A DNA stretch of 33,887 bases from Candidatus Gastranaerophilales bacterium. Lineage in GTDB: Bacteria; Cyanobacteriota; Vampirovibrionia; Gastranaerophilales; UBA9971. Numbering within the stretch: the first letter of the stretch is position 1; the number at the start of each line of letters is the position of its first letter. The stretch is taken from assembly GCA_028278305.1 (NCBI GenBank), contig JANQEP010000079.1, forward strand, positions 1 to 33,887, in the 5' to 3' direction. The notes under the pieces were generated by a model, which was not told the DNA's origin, did not search any database, and saw only the letters and a list, made by a program, of their open reading frames with translations. This document shows positions 1-7,255 of the stretch, piece by piece. Both the position numbers and the translations under genes were made by a program.

Positions 1-399
1 ACTCTACTAATATTAAGTTTATACACCATGCCGGTAAAAGCTCATTCCCTGACTGGCGATATAAAATTGATTAGGGTTATCGACGGCGACACCATAGAAG
101 TCCAGCTCCGGCAAACAAAAGCCAAAGTCCGCCTCGCAGGCGTCGACTGCTTTGAAACCTCAAAAATCCACCGGGCCTATAAACAGGCATACCTGAACAA
201 AATGACGATTGACGAGGTTATATTCAAGGGCTATCAGGCAAAAGGGCACCTGAATAACATGCTGCACGGCAATAAAAACATCAAAATCAAAATACTCGGA
301 ATCGATAAATACGGTCGCCTGCTGGGAATCGTTTACAACGGCGAAAACCGCAACATAAACCAGGTCCTCATAAACCACGGGATTTGCCCTGAGTATTAA
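1..399 (+). CDS. Secreted staphylococcal-nuclease-like protein (5' partial)
   Basis: This is an SNase/thermonuclease-fold nuclease, expected to cleave DNA or RNA with Ca2+ outside the cytoplasm. The family signature is clear: RVIDGDTIEV, then VRLAGVD-x-x-ET and later DKYGRLLG. These supply the metal-binding Asp, the first catalytic Arg, the general-base Glu and the second Arg of the SNase site. The ORF track starts at the ATG at 28, but the frame stays open to base 1 and reads TLLILSLYT before that Met. The stretch looks like the hydrophobic core of a signal peptide ending near VKAHS, so the true start is probably upstream of the window. The carboxyl end is complete. The next gene is convergent 41 bp away. 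It has no obvious link to glycan synthesis and may be a flanking housekeeping gene. Function is clear at family level; the substrate is unknown. Confidence 0.88.
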   Translation, partial: TLLILSLYTMPVKAHSLTGDIKLIRVIDGDTIEVQLRQTKAKVRLAGVDCFETSKIHRAYKQAYLNKMTIDEVIFKGYQAKGHLNNMLHGNKNIKIKILGIDKYGRLLGIVYNGENRNINQVLINHGICPEY

Positions 400-421
400 A
401 GAGCAAATGACTACTCGGGCA
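385..421. terminator. Imperfect stem-loop between convergent genes
   Basis: TGCCCTGAGTA at the nuclease stop codon pairs with TACTCGGGCA about 16 bases later. That gives a ten-base-pair stem with one bulged T. It lies between convergent genes and could end transcription in either direction, but neither side has a run of T, so a Rho-independent terminator is not demonstrated. Confidence 0.3.
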
Positions 422-440
422 ATAGTTACAAATTATCTGC

Positions 441-1460
441 CTATAAATTCAATTTTTCCATGGCTTCAATGACCCTCTCGGGCTTTACCCGCCTTAAGCA
501 TTCAATATCCCCGGGGCACGGCTTTTTTAAATCGCAGGGCACACAGGGCAAACCGGCATATAGATGAATATGCTTATCGCCATAGGCTATCCATTTTTCC
601 GGGTTCATCGGGCCGTATATACCTATAACAGGGACATTTACAGAAGCGGCTATATGCAAAACTCCCGAGTCTGAGCCTATAACAAAATTCATTTTGCTTA
701 TTAACGCCGTACTGTCTTTTATGGAGAGCCGCCCGCAGAGGTTTACGGGTTCAACATTAAGCCTGTCCGTGATAAGGGAGTGTATTTTCTCATAAACCAG
801 GGCATCATCTTTTGTTCCCGTATAATAAACCCTTGCCCCGCGGTTATTTGAGAGGTACTGAACAATCCGCGCAAAGTGCCCGGGCGGCCATTGCTTGTTT
901 ATGTTCCCGCTTGTGGCGTGCACAAGTACCCGCGACTCGTCATTATTTATAAATCCCGCCACTTTTTCCTTTGATTCCCCTGAAATCCAGTTTTCAAGAT
1001 GCTTATCCCTGGCGGGGATGCCGTCTCTTCTCAATACATCCAAAAAACACTCCACTTCATGCCTGTTTTGAAGGTAAGGTACTGTTTTAGTGAGCAATAT
1101 ACCCCTGCCTTCGGTATTATAGCCTATTCTTTCCTTTATCCCGGATAAAAATGCCAGTAAAGCGCTTGATAATGAGCGTTTCAGAATATATACCTTATCA
1201 TATTTGCGCTGTTGCAGGAGTTTTACATAACTCCAGAAGCTCTTTTTACGGGCTTTAATGTTTTCATATCGGTGTTTTCTTGTTGTGTCAAACATTACCA
1301 GCTCGTCAATATACGGGCAATCCTCCAGTATCTCGCCGGAAACCGGCCCGGCAAGCACATCTATTTGCGCGTCAGGGTATGCGTACCTGAGATTCCTTAA
1401 AAACGGTATCATCAGGATTGTATCGCCTATAAACCTATACCTGATTACGAGGATTTTCAT
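441..1460 (-). CDS. ADP-heptose:LPS heptosyltransferase-like GT9
   Basis: This is a GT-B-fold glycosyltransferase of family 9, which transfers heptose from ADP-heptose to the LPS inner core at the cytoplasmic membrane. The N-terminus MKILVIRYRFIGDTI is the typical first strand and acceptor-side loop. The C-terminal half carries GSDSGVLHIAASVNVPVIG followed by YGP, the GT9 nucleotide-binding signature. A Cys-rich tail (CVPCDLKKPCPGD...C) is common in this family. Length of 339 residues is normal. It overlaps the 3' end of lpxK by 26 bp, so the two are almost certainly co-transcribed and translationally linked. WaaF, WaaC and WaaQ-type specificity cannot be separated from sequence alone. The GmhA/GmhB-like genes near 24 kb could provide the heptose precursor. 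Confidence 0.9.
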   Translation of the reverse strand: MKILVIRYRFIGDTILMIPFLRNLRYAYPDAQIDVLAGPVSGEILEDCPYIDELVMFDTTRKHRYENIKARKKSFWSYVKLLQQRKYDKVYILKRSLSSALLAFLSGIKERIGYNTEGRGILLTKTVPYLQNRHEVECFLDVLRRDGIPARDKHLENWISGESKEKVAGFINNDESRVLVHATSGNINKQWPPGHFARIVQYLSNNRGARVYYTGTKDDALVYEKIHSLITDRLNVEPVNLCGRLSIKDSTALISKMNFVIGSDSGVLHIAASVNVPVIGIYGPMNPEKWIAYGDKHIHLYAGLPCVPCDLKKPCPGDIECLRRVKPERVIEAMEKLNL

Positions 1461-2445
1461 TTTTAAATAACTCTTCTGCCTCTATGTTTACCTTTAATTT
1501 TAACGCGTAAATCGGAATTTTCCCCTTTAATCCCCTTATAAACGGCTCAATTTTAACCATATCCTTTTCCGTGGTAATTAAAGCCTCTGCGCCCGCTGCT
1601 TTAGCCCTGTCTGAGAGGGAGTTTACATCTTCTTCAGTGTATAAATAATGGTCGGGAAAGGATATTTTCAAAACCAGTTCAATATTTTGTTCTTCCAGCG
1701 ATTTAAAGAACGGCTCGGGCCGGGCTATACCGGAAAAAGCCATTGCCCTGCTTATGCCGCTGATTTTTTCGCCTGTTAGCCGGCAAACAAAAGCTTTGCT
1801 AACCCTGTCTGTCATAATTATCCTGTCAGCCCGTCTTAAAGCGCTAATATGCTCCCTAAGAGGCCCGACCGGAAGTAAAAAGCCGTTTCCAAACGCCATA
1901 GCGCTGTCAATAAGCACTATATCAACATCCCGATGCAGTCTCCTGTGCTGGAAACCGTCGTCCAGCAGTATAACTTCCGCTTTAAACTTTTCAACGGCAA
2001 GCCTTCCTGATTTAACCCTGTCTTTGCCGGTAATTACAATTGTATTCGGGGAGTTTTTCGCTATCCAGTAAGGCTCGTCACCGGCGAGGTCCGCATCGTA
2101 AAATATTTTTTCGCCGTTACTAATCACGTTTGTGTTTTTTATATCGAGCTTTCCTCCGTACCCCCGGCTGATTACAGCGGTTTTTTTGCCCTGCTCGTTA
2201 AAATAGTTTGCTATTTCGCGGGTAATCGGGGTTTTCCCCGTACCCCCGGTTGTTAAATTACCGATAGAAACCACAAAAGCAGGCAATTTTACGCTTTTTA
2301 AAAAATTTTTGTCGTATAAATAGTTTCTAAAACAGGTTATTAGACCGTAAAAAAATGAAAAAGGCAACAACAGCAGGCTAAGTGCTGAATTCCCGGCATA
2401 ATGCAGTTTATTAAAGAACATTTTCATTAAACACAAGTATTTCAT
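1435..2445 (-). CDS. lpxK: Tetraacyldisaccharide 4'-kinase LpxK
   Basis: LpxK phosphorylates the 4' position of the lipid A disaccharide on the inner face of the cytoplasmic membrane. A hydrophobic N-terminal segment around residues 22-38 suits the membrane-anchoring helix of the family. The variant P-loop SIGNLTTGGTGKTPI lies near residues 60-74. DDGFQHRRLHRD and the C-terminal TTEKDMVK motif are hallmark LpxK sequences. Length of 336 residues is normal. The first ATG (2445) has no convincing ribosome site; ATGs at 2427 and 2421 are alternatives, so the N-terminus is uncertain by up to eight residues. It is followed directly by the overlapping heptosyltransferase gene. This is strong evidence that the organism makes lipid A. 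Confidence 0.95.
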   Translation of the reverse strand: MKYLCLMKMFFNKLHYAGNSALSLLLLPFSFFYGLITCFRNYLYDKNFLKSVKLPAFVVSIGNLTTGGTGKTPITREIANYFNEQGKKTAVISRGYGGKLDIKNTNVISNGEKIFYDADLAGDEPYWIAKNSPNTIVITGKDRVKSGRLAVEKFKAEVILLDDGFQHRRLHRDVDIVLIDSAMAFGNGFLLPVGPLREHISALRRADRIIMTDRVSKAFVCRLTGEKISGISRAMAFSGIARPEPFFKSLEEQNIELVLKISFPDHYLYTEEDVNSLSDRAKAAGAEALITTEKDMVKIEPFIRGLKGKIPIYALKLKVNIEAEELFKNENPRNQV

Positions 2446-2470
2446 AAAATCATCGATAAATTAATTATTT

Positions 2471-2497
2471 TGATATAATTTTTAACGGGAGGAAAAA
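2471..2497 (+). promoter_or_regulatory. Extended -10 box and strong ribosome-binding site
   Basis: TGATATAAT matches the extended -10 consensus (TGnTATAAT). It is followed by GGGAGG five bases before the ATG at 2498. No good -35 hexamer is visible, as is usual for extended -10 promoters. The predicted leader is only about twelve bases. The signals point into the 3' end of the transglutaminase gene, in antisense to it. Confidence 0.5.
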
Positions 2498-2584
2498 ATG
2501 GAAAAAGCAACATTTTTCTATTCTGATAACAAAGAAAGGTTTATGGAATACTCCATTTTTGAGTTTCCCGCATTACTTCTGTAG
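2498..2584 (+). CDS. Possible 28-residue ORF or gene-start remnant
   Basis: A short frame beginning MEKATFFYSDNKERF sits directly behind a strong Shine-Dalgarno sequence and an extended -10 box. It runs antisense into the last 67 bases of the transglutaminase gene and stops at 2584. I do not recognise the peptide. It may be a small protein, the leader of an antisense transcript, or the surviving start of a gene whose body was lost when the transglutaminase segment arrived. The signals are better than those of the neighbouring annotated genes, which is why it is listed, but coding is unproven. Confidence 0.3.
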   Translation: MEKATFFYSDNKERFMEYSIFEFPALLL

Positions 2585-3330
2585 CTTCCTATAACAGGCA
2601 GTACCTTTGAAGGAGCGGAAGAAGCCGCAACCGCAATATGCCTGCCTGCAACAGCCAGACCGTTAACAGGGTCGTAACCGCGCCAGCCGCCGCCCGGAAC
2701 ATACACTTCAGCCCAGGCATGCAAATGGGACTCCTCTTGCATCTTTTCATCAAACATATACCCGCTTACGAATCTTGCATTTATACCCTGGCACTTGCAG
2801 GCTTCCGTAAATAAAACCGCAAAATCCCTACATGCCCCGTTTTTATCGGTTAAGGTTTGTTCAGCTGTTTTAGGGGGGCCGTTTTCTCTTATTATGTATT
2901 TAAATTCACTGCTTATTTTCTCAGAAAGGACAGACAAAAATTCCAGTAAATCATTATTTGTGTTTTTCCTGATTTCATCGGAAAATCTTTTAACCTGGAT
3001 TGCTTCGCTGCGCTCACAATGAAAGTGTGGCAGTTTAGTCCTGTCAAAGTCAACTATATAGTCGTAAGGGTTTTCCCTCAGGGTCTCTACCGTACACTTA
3101 AAATCCAGGCTGAAAATTTCTGTTAAATCATTAAACCAGACCTTTAAACCACAGTTATTTTCCGGGTCAATAAAAAAAGTCCTGCTTGAAGGCTCGGGGT
3201 TGATTTCAATATTATAATCCAGCAATTTTTGAGTAAGGTCATTGCGCGGGAATATACGTATCTCGTTAGATTCAAGAAATACCGGTTTAATGTATTGGTA
3301 TTTAATTTTATTGTTGACTTCTATCAGCAT
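2518..3330 (-). CDS. Transglutaminase-like cysteine protease-fold protein
   Basis: The N-terminal ~95 residues resemble the bacterial transglutaminase N domain. The C-terminal half is a transglutaminase core with Cys in NGACRDFA (residue ~167), His in HLHAWAEVY (~204) and Asp in GYDPVNG (~220), the complete triad. Bacterial members usually act as peptidases or crosslinking enzymes. No signal peptide is visible, so it is probably cytoplasmic. An odd segment, HFHCERSEAIQ (residues ~102-112), is the translated form of a short dispersed repeat and sits in the linker between the two domains. The frame is intact through it. The start codon has no clear ribosome site. It is an isolated gene upstream of lpxK on the same strand, and its physiological role is unknown. 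Confidence 0.85.
   Translation of the reverse strand: MLIEVNNKIKYQYIKPVFLESNEIRIFPRNDLTQKLLDYNIEINPEPSSRTFFIDPENNCGLKVWFNDLTEIFSLDFKCTVETLRENPYDYIVDFDRTKLPHFHCERSEAIQVKRFSDEIRKNTNNDLLEFLSVLSEKISSEFKYIIRENGPPKTAEQTLTDKNGACRDFAVLFTEACKCQGINARFVSGYMFDEKMQEESHLHAWAEVYVPGGGWRGYDPVNGLAVAGRHIAVAASSAPSKVLPVIGSYRSNAGNSKMEYSINLSLLSE
2998..3022. repeat. Short dispersed repeat copy inside a coding sequence
   Basis: GATTGCTTCGCTGCGCTCAC plus the following AATGA matches a small repeat seen in many bacterial genomes, whose translation as HCERSEAIQ is familiar from database proteins. Here it lies in frame in the inter-domain linker of the transglutaminase-like gene. I did not see another copy in this window. 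Confidence 0.6.
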
Positions 3331-3360
3331 ATATAATTTTTTTTAAAATTTGTGGCAATT

Positions 3361-3389
3361 TTTACGCTTGTTTTGTTTTTATATATATA
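3361..3389 (+). promoter_or_regulatory. Possible sigma70-type promoter
   Basis: TTTACG and TATATA hexamers are separated by 17 bases upstream of the Ser/Asn-rich gene, whose ATG follows a GGGGAG ribosome site. The region is AT-rich and divergent with the transglutaminase gene, so the match is only suggestive. Confidence 0.35.
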
Positions 3390-3425
3390 AGAACTAAAGA
3401 ATTTGTATATACATGGGGAGAAAAA

Positions 3426-4109
3426 ATGCCAGATTATATCAATAATTCCTTATCAAGATTAACATTAAATTCCAGTTCTTCAAGCCAGAATTTTCAAAAA
3501 CCATCTGCTGCGAACAATAACAGCAGCGGTTTAAATATATTTTCCCCTGTGAGCAGCGGCTCATTCGGGGGAACTTCCACAGGCGGTTACTCAAATATGT
3601 ATGATTATGGAAACCTGATTAACAAATATGTAGGTATAATAAATACTCCTGTCAATTTCGGCTTTTATAGCAGTTGCGGATTAGGCGGTCCAATGACCGG
3701 CTCGACAGGAAATACATCAAATAATTCGCTAATTGATTTAGTGCTCAACCTGTTAACCGGTTCTCAGGATAATTCTCAAGCCGCGTCACCCGCTAAAATA
3801 AAGCCAGGAAATGAAATAGCAAACCAGAATAACGCCCCGGCAGATAATTTTATCGGCAATGTGGATATTTCAGGCGATAATTACGGTGTATTCCTCAGGG
3901 GTGCTGATAAAAGCAACGGATGGGAGTGGGATTTTGACCCCAATAAACTAAAGGGCCTGAGCAGCACAGATATTAAAAACCTGATAAAAAATGCAGAGGT
4001 ATTATTGCATTTAAGAGAGGTCAATTCAGACGGTTCTCTCGGGGACCCGAGTTCAGCATTTAATGTTAATTATAACGAGGCCATAAAAAGAGGCATTATT
4101 TCGGGTTAA
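3426..4109 (+). CDS. Ser/Asn/Gly-rich protein of unknown function
   Basis: I do not recognise this 227-residue protein. The first ~125 residues are low-complexity and rich in Ser, Asn, Gly and Thr, probably disordered. The C-terminal ~90 residues (from about FIGNVDISGDNYG) look folded, with a Trp-rich stretch GWEWDFDPNK and a predicted helix around STDIKNLIKNAEVLLHL. There is no signal peptide or membrane segment. The start is well supported by GGGGAGAAAAAA just before the ATG. It is followed by a small membrane protein on the same strand, and the pair is bounded by minus-strand genes on both sides. The disordered N-terminus could be a linker or secretion-related region, but nothing shows this. 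Confidence 0.7.
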   Translation: MPDYINNSLSRLTLNSSSSSQNFQKPSAANNNSSGLNIFSPVSSGSFGGTSTGGYSNMYDYGNLINKYVGIINTPVNFGFYSSCGLGGPMTGSTGNTSNNSLIDLVLNLLTGSQDNSQAASPAKIKPGNEIANQNNAPADNFIGNVDISGDNYGVFLRGADKSNGWEWDFDPNKLKGLSSTDIKNLIKNAEVLLHLREVNSDGSLGDPSSAFNVNYNEAIKRGIISG

Positions 4110-4181
4110 GATATATTTTTGAACGTTTTATTTTTTTATAATAGTATGACGAAGGTAATTTATTTTTATGGGAGAAGGGCA

Positions 4182-4481
4182 GTGAGTAATGTAAAAAGTT
4201 TTATGGAAAGAAGCAAGGACTTTGAGCAGGCACACTATTCGTGCAGGGAACTGCTCAGTAACCAAATTCAAAGAATCGATAATTTTGTTAGCAAATGGTT
4301 ACTAATAGCGGTTGCTGTTATTTTTCTGGTGCAGGCGTCGGGTTTTACTTATTTTTATTTTGAATTGACAAAGCTCAGGAAAAAGGTTGACCACAGGTAT
4401 TTTCTCACCAAAGAAAGCCTCGAAGACATACACAGGGTCAAAATAGAAAAGGGCAAGGTTATCAGGGATTACAAGGAATAA
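4182..4481 (+). CDS. Small single-pass membrane protein, unknown function
   Basis: The ORF track starts at a TTG (4119) giving 120 residues. A better start is the GTG at 4182, preceded by GGAGAAGGG with normal spacing, which gives 99 residues. The protein has a charged amphipathic N-terminal part (MERSKDFEQAHYS...). One hydrophobic segment, WLLIAVAVIFLVQASGFTY, spans about residues 39-57. A strongly charged tail follows (KLRKKVDHRYFLTKESLEDIHRVK). This suggests a cytoplasmic N-terminus and one membrane helix, though topology is uncertain. It overlaps the 3' end of the convergent GT2 gene by 13 bp. I recognise no family. Confidence 0.6.
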   Translation: MSNVKSFMERSKDFEQAHYSCRELLSNQIQRIDNFVSKWLLIAVAVIFLVQASGFTYFYFELTKLRKKVDHRYFLTKESLEDIHRVKIEKGKVIRDYKE

Positions 4482-5572
4482 TTTTTGTTTTTTAATTTCC
4501 TTTTTAATGGCTTAAGCACACTTTTCCTGAAATTTTGTTCAATGCATTTAAACATTTGTTTAAAATTATATCCGAAAGTTTTGTATTCATAATGTCCTTT
4601 ATCATATTCAGTATAAACAGGGTCATTTTTTATTAGGTTTATTAAGTTTTTATAGGTGAAATTATCAGTTTGTTTTATTTTCTCAGCAATTTTTTCATCA
4701 CTGAACGCATTATAAATAGCCCTTATTCCCCAGTGTTTATAGCTATCAAGTTCTGATTCAAGCGCAAATTTACCGAGATAATAAGGAATTAATTCTTTAT
4801 CGCCAGGGTTTTGGGCCTCTTTTTTATTATAAAAAATTTTTTTAAAGTCTTCTAAATCACTAATTAAAAGAAAATGGCTTAAAATTTGATTTAACTCAAA
4901 TACCCTTGCCACCCTTGAAGTTTGCTTGTCAGCTCCTTCGTTCAGCTCTGAGTTGAGCAGCCTGAACTTAGTAAGTTCTTCCTGTAATATGAAAATTTCA
5001 TATTTCCCGCACAGCCTTACCCAGAACTCCATATCCGCTCCCATTGCCATCCTGCATTCATAATAGCCAATTTCATCGTGCACGCTTTTTCTTATTAAAA
5101 CACTGGGATGACAAAGGCAAGTACATCCATTAAACAAAATATTCAACCATTCAAACCGATTCCTGTTAGTTGACTCACATTTTATACCTGTTGACCTGTC
5201 ATTTTCATCAATTAAATCAGCATTGGTAAATACTGCTGCATATTCAGGATTTTTATCAAGAAAATCAACTTGTTTTTGTAATTTTTCAGGCTCCCACATG
5301 TCATCAGAGTTTATTATTGCAATATATTCCCCCCGGGCAAGCCGGATAGCCTTTTTTGCGGTCACAAACTGGCCGGAATTTTCATCATTAACGGATAATT
5401 TTATTCTTACATCGTCAAATCTTTTAATAATATTAACTGAATTATCATTAGAACAATCATCAATAATAATATATTCAAAATCCTTAAACGATTGTCCTAA
5501 AACACTCCCAATGCATTTTTTTATAAATTTTTCATGGTTATATGAAGCTGTAATAATGCTTACTTTAGGCAT
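4469..5572 (-). CDS. Family 2 glycosyltransferase
   Basis: GT-A-fold glycosyltransferase of family 2, transferring a sugar from a nucleotide donor to a growing glycan. PKVSIITASYNHEKFIKKCI opens the fold, IIIDDCSNDNS gives the first Asp cluster, and the metal-binding site is NSDD in YIAIINSDDMWEP. A long C-terminal region (residues ~230-367) is helical and basic, with no obvious membrane segment. It is the last gene of a minus-strand run. Its start overlaps the preceding methyltransferase by 13 bp, so the two are coupled. The 3' end also overlaps the convergent small membrane protein gene. Donor and linkage cannot be read from the sequence. Confidence 0.88.
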   Translation of the reverse strand: MPKVSIITASYNHEKFIKKCIGSVLGQSFKDFEYIIIDDCSNDNSVNIIKRFDDVRIKLSVNDENSGQFVTAKKAIRLARGEYIAIINSDDMWEPEKLQKQVDFLDKNPEYAAVFTNADLIDENDRSTGIKCESTNRNRFEWLNILFNGCTCLCHPSVLIRKSVHDEIGYYECRMAMGADMEFWVRLCGKYEIFILQEELTKFRLLNSELNEGADKQTSRVARVFELNQILSHFLLISDLEDFKKIFYNKKEAQNPGDKELIPYYLGKFALESELDSYKHWGIRAIYNAFSDEKIAEKIKQTDNFTYKNLINLIKNDPVYTEYDKGHYEYKTFGYNFKQMFKCIEQNFRKSVLKPLKRKLKNKNYSL

Positions 5573-6309
5573 AAGTATTTAATCCTTTTTTCCACAGATA
5601 CAGCTAAATATTTATGATTATTCTCTGTATTTCCCGGTTTTACTTTTAGTGCGTACTGGAAAGCATATGATTCATGGTCTTTTTCCATAATATTCAGAAG
5701 AAAAACGGGGAATTCCCGGAGGTTTAGCTCCTGGTTGGTTTCGTCAAATTTTTTATATATTCTGAATAAATCTGTTATTTCAAGGTTTAAGCTGTTCATC
5801 AGCCCAATAATGCTTTTTAGTGTAAAAAACCTTATGTGAGTATTGTCTAATAGCCCTTCTTTTGTGTAATTAAATTCGTTCCGGAAAAGTTTCAGCTTAA
5901 TGCTTCCATGTGATATATTTGGAATAGAAAATAAAAAATACCCATTTTCATTTAAAAACGATTTTAGTTTATTTACGACATCACCCGGGTTGTAAAGATG
6001 CTCAATTACATCTGTCATAACTATATAATCAAAATACCCCTTGTATTCATCCAGCTCACCAGATAAATTATTAAGGTCAATACGAAAAAGGCGTTTATAT
6101 GCGTTTTTTTCAGCAGCCCCGGTTAAAAAATCTTTATTATAATCAACACCAAAAATTTCGCAATTTTTTTTCTTAAATAATTCACCGCCAAAATGCCCCG
6201 CAGCGCAACCAGCTTCAAGTACCCTGCCGCTATTTGCTATATGCTCACAGCAAAATGTATAGCTGGAATTTTGATAATCAAAATCTACATTTGCATTATA
6301 TGTGGGCAT
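5560..6309 (-). CDS. Class I SAM-dependent methyltransferase
   Basis: A Rossmann-fold methyltransferase of the Methyltransf_23 type. Motif I is VLEAGCAAGHFGG, followed by the acidic ribose-binding residue in IFGVDYNKD. YFDYIVMTDVIEHLYNPGD is the usual motif II region and NENGYFLFSIPN the strand-5 motif. The complete set suggests an active enzyme, most likely O-methylating a sugar or a lipid-linked intermediate in the cytoplasm. It overlaps the neighbouring genes by 13-14 bp on both sides and so is a fixed member of this minus-strand operon. The acceptor is unknown. Confidence 0.88.
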   Translation of the reverse strand: MPTYNANVDFDYQNSSYTFCCEHIANSGRVLEAGCAAGHFGGELFKKKNCEIFGVDYNKDFLTGAAEKNAYKRLFRIDLNNLSGELDEYKGYFDYIVMTDVIEHLYNPGDVVNKLKSFLNENGYFLFSIPNISHGSIKLKLFRNEFNYTKEGLLDNTHIRFFTLKSIIGLMNSLNLEITDLFRIYKKFDETNQELNLREFPVFLLNIMEKDHESYAFQYALKVKPGNTENNHKYLAVSVEKRIKYLCLK

Positions 6310-7255
6310 TTTTATAGACCTTATTTTTAAATCGCCTTAATTCTTTTTTTATTTTATAACACACTGTTTTTTTCTTTATACCGTAAAAATATTCCATATC
6401 TTCGTTAAGCCCGCATCTTTCCTCGAGAATTTTATCAAGGGCATACCGGTTTACCACTTTAAAAGCCGGTTCTTTAAATTCCCCGTTATATTCGTATATT
6501 TTCCTGTTGGCCTGCGGGGAATCAGCTTCAAAAGTATGTAAGGAATTTTCGCCAAATCCGATATTGCTGATAAAGTTTATATTTGAGTTTATGCATAGGC
6601 CATTATTTGAAAATACCGTGTAGAACCACATATTATCCCATGTATTTCCGGTAACGGCTTCATCAAGGCATTTCTCCCAGTAAACCCGGTGCAGTTCTCT
6701 TTGGAAAACATTTTTCATTCCGCTTTGTTCCTTGAATTTTTTATAACTTCTCATTTCCACGTCATAAAATTGCCAGGCCCGGCCCCAGGTTGCCCATCCC
6801 CAGATGTGGGGGATTTTATTAAAGTAATAGTCTCCATCTCCAATCTTTTCATCAAGAGGATTTTCGCCTGATATATGCATAATCCTTGTGTCATGGCGAT
6901 ATCTTTGAAGCATTTCTTCACAAAACCTGAAAAAACTTTGTGAAGGCAAACAATCGTCCTCTAAAATTATTCCTTCTTCCACATTGTCGAAAAGCCAGCT
7001 AATAGCTTCTGCTACCGCATACTTACAGCCCAGGTTTTTTTCCCTGAAAAGCGTTTTAACCTCGCAATCCCAGTCAATTTTTTTTGTAATAGACCTTGTC
7101 TGCTCACATAATTCCTTTTCGCCCTGTTTATGATGCCTTGGCCCGTCTGCTGCAATGTATAAATACTTTGGCTTTTGCTTTTTAATCTCCTCAAACACCC
7201 TGAAGGTCTCATCAGGCCGGTTAAATATTAAGAAGAGTACCGGTGTTTTAAGCAT
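6296..7255 (-). CDS. HlpA-like nucleotide-diphospho-sugar transferase
   Basis: The opening TPVLFLIFNRPDETFRVFEEI and LYIAADGPR are typical of a GT-A-fold group often named hemolytic protein HlpA-like or nucleotide-diphospho-sugar transferase. GIILEDDCLPSQSFFRF supplies the acidic metal site, and HIWGWATWGRAWQFYD is a second conserved block in the family. These proteins are common in polysaccharide loci and are predicted glycosyltransferases; the hemolysin name is historical. Its end overlaps the methyltransferase, and its start overlaps the upstream GT8 by 8 bp. The donor is unknown. Confidence 0.85.
   Translation of the reverse strand: MLKTPVLFLIFNRPDETFRVFEEIKKQKPKYLYIAADGPRHHKQGEKELCEQTRSITKKIDWDCEVKTLFREKNLGCKYAVAEAISWLFDNVEEGIILEDDCLPSQSFFRFCEEMLQRYRHDTRIMHISGENPLDEKIGDGDYYFNKIPHIWGWATWGRAWQFYDVEMRSYKKFKEQSGMKNVFQRELHRVYWEKCLDEAVTGNTWDNMWFYTVFSNNGLCINSNINFISNIGFGENSLHTFEADSPQANRKIYEYNGEFKEPAFKVVNRYALDKILEERCGLNEDMEYFYGIKKKTVCYKIKKELRRFKNKVYKNAHI

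Noticed and set aside
385-421. Stem-loop as a Rho-independent terminator
   Set aside because: The stem is imperfect and there is no T run on either side; kept only as a low-confidence feature.
1754-2071. 105-residue plus-strand ORF in lpxK
   Set aside because: Pure shadow of lpxK with low-complexity Ser/Leu composition.
4119-4181. TTG start of the small membrane protein, and a TTGAAC/TATAAT pair at 4119-4142
   Set aside because: The GTG at 4182 has a strong ribosome site. The two hexamers are only 12 bases apart, too close for a normal sigma70 promoter.
5223-5582. 119-residue plus-strand ORF in the GT2 gene
   Set aside because: Shadow frame of a gene with intact GT2 motifs.
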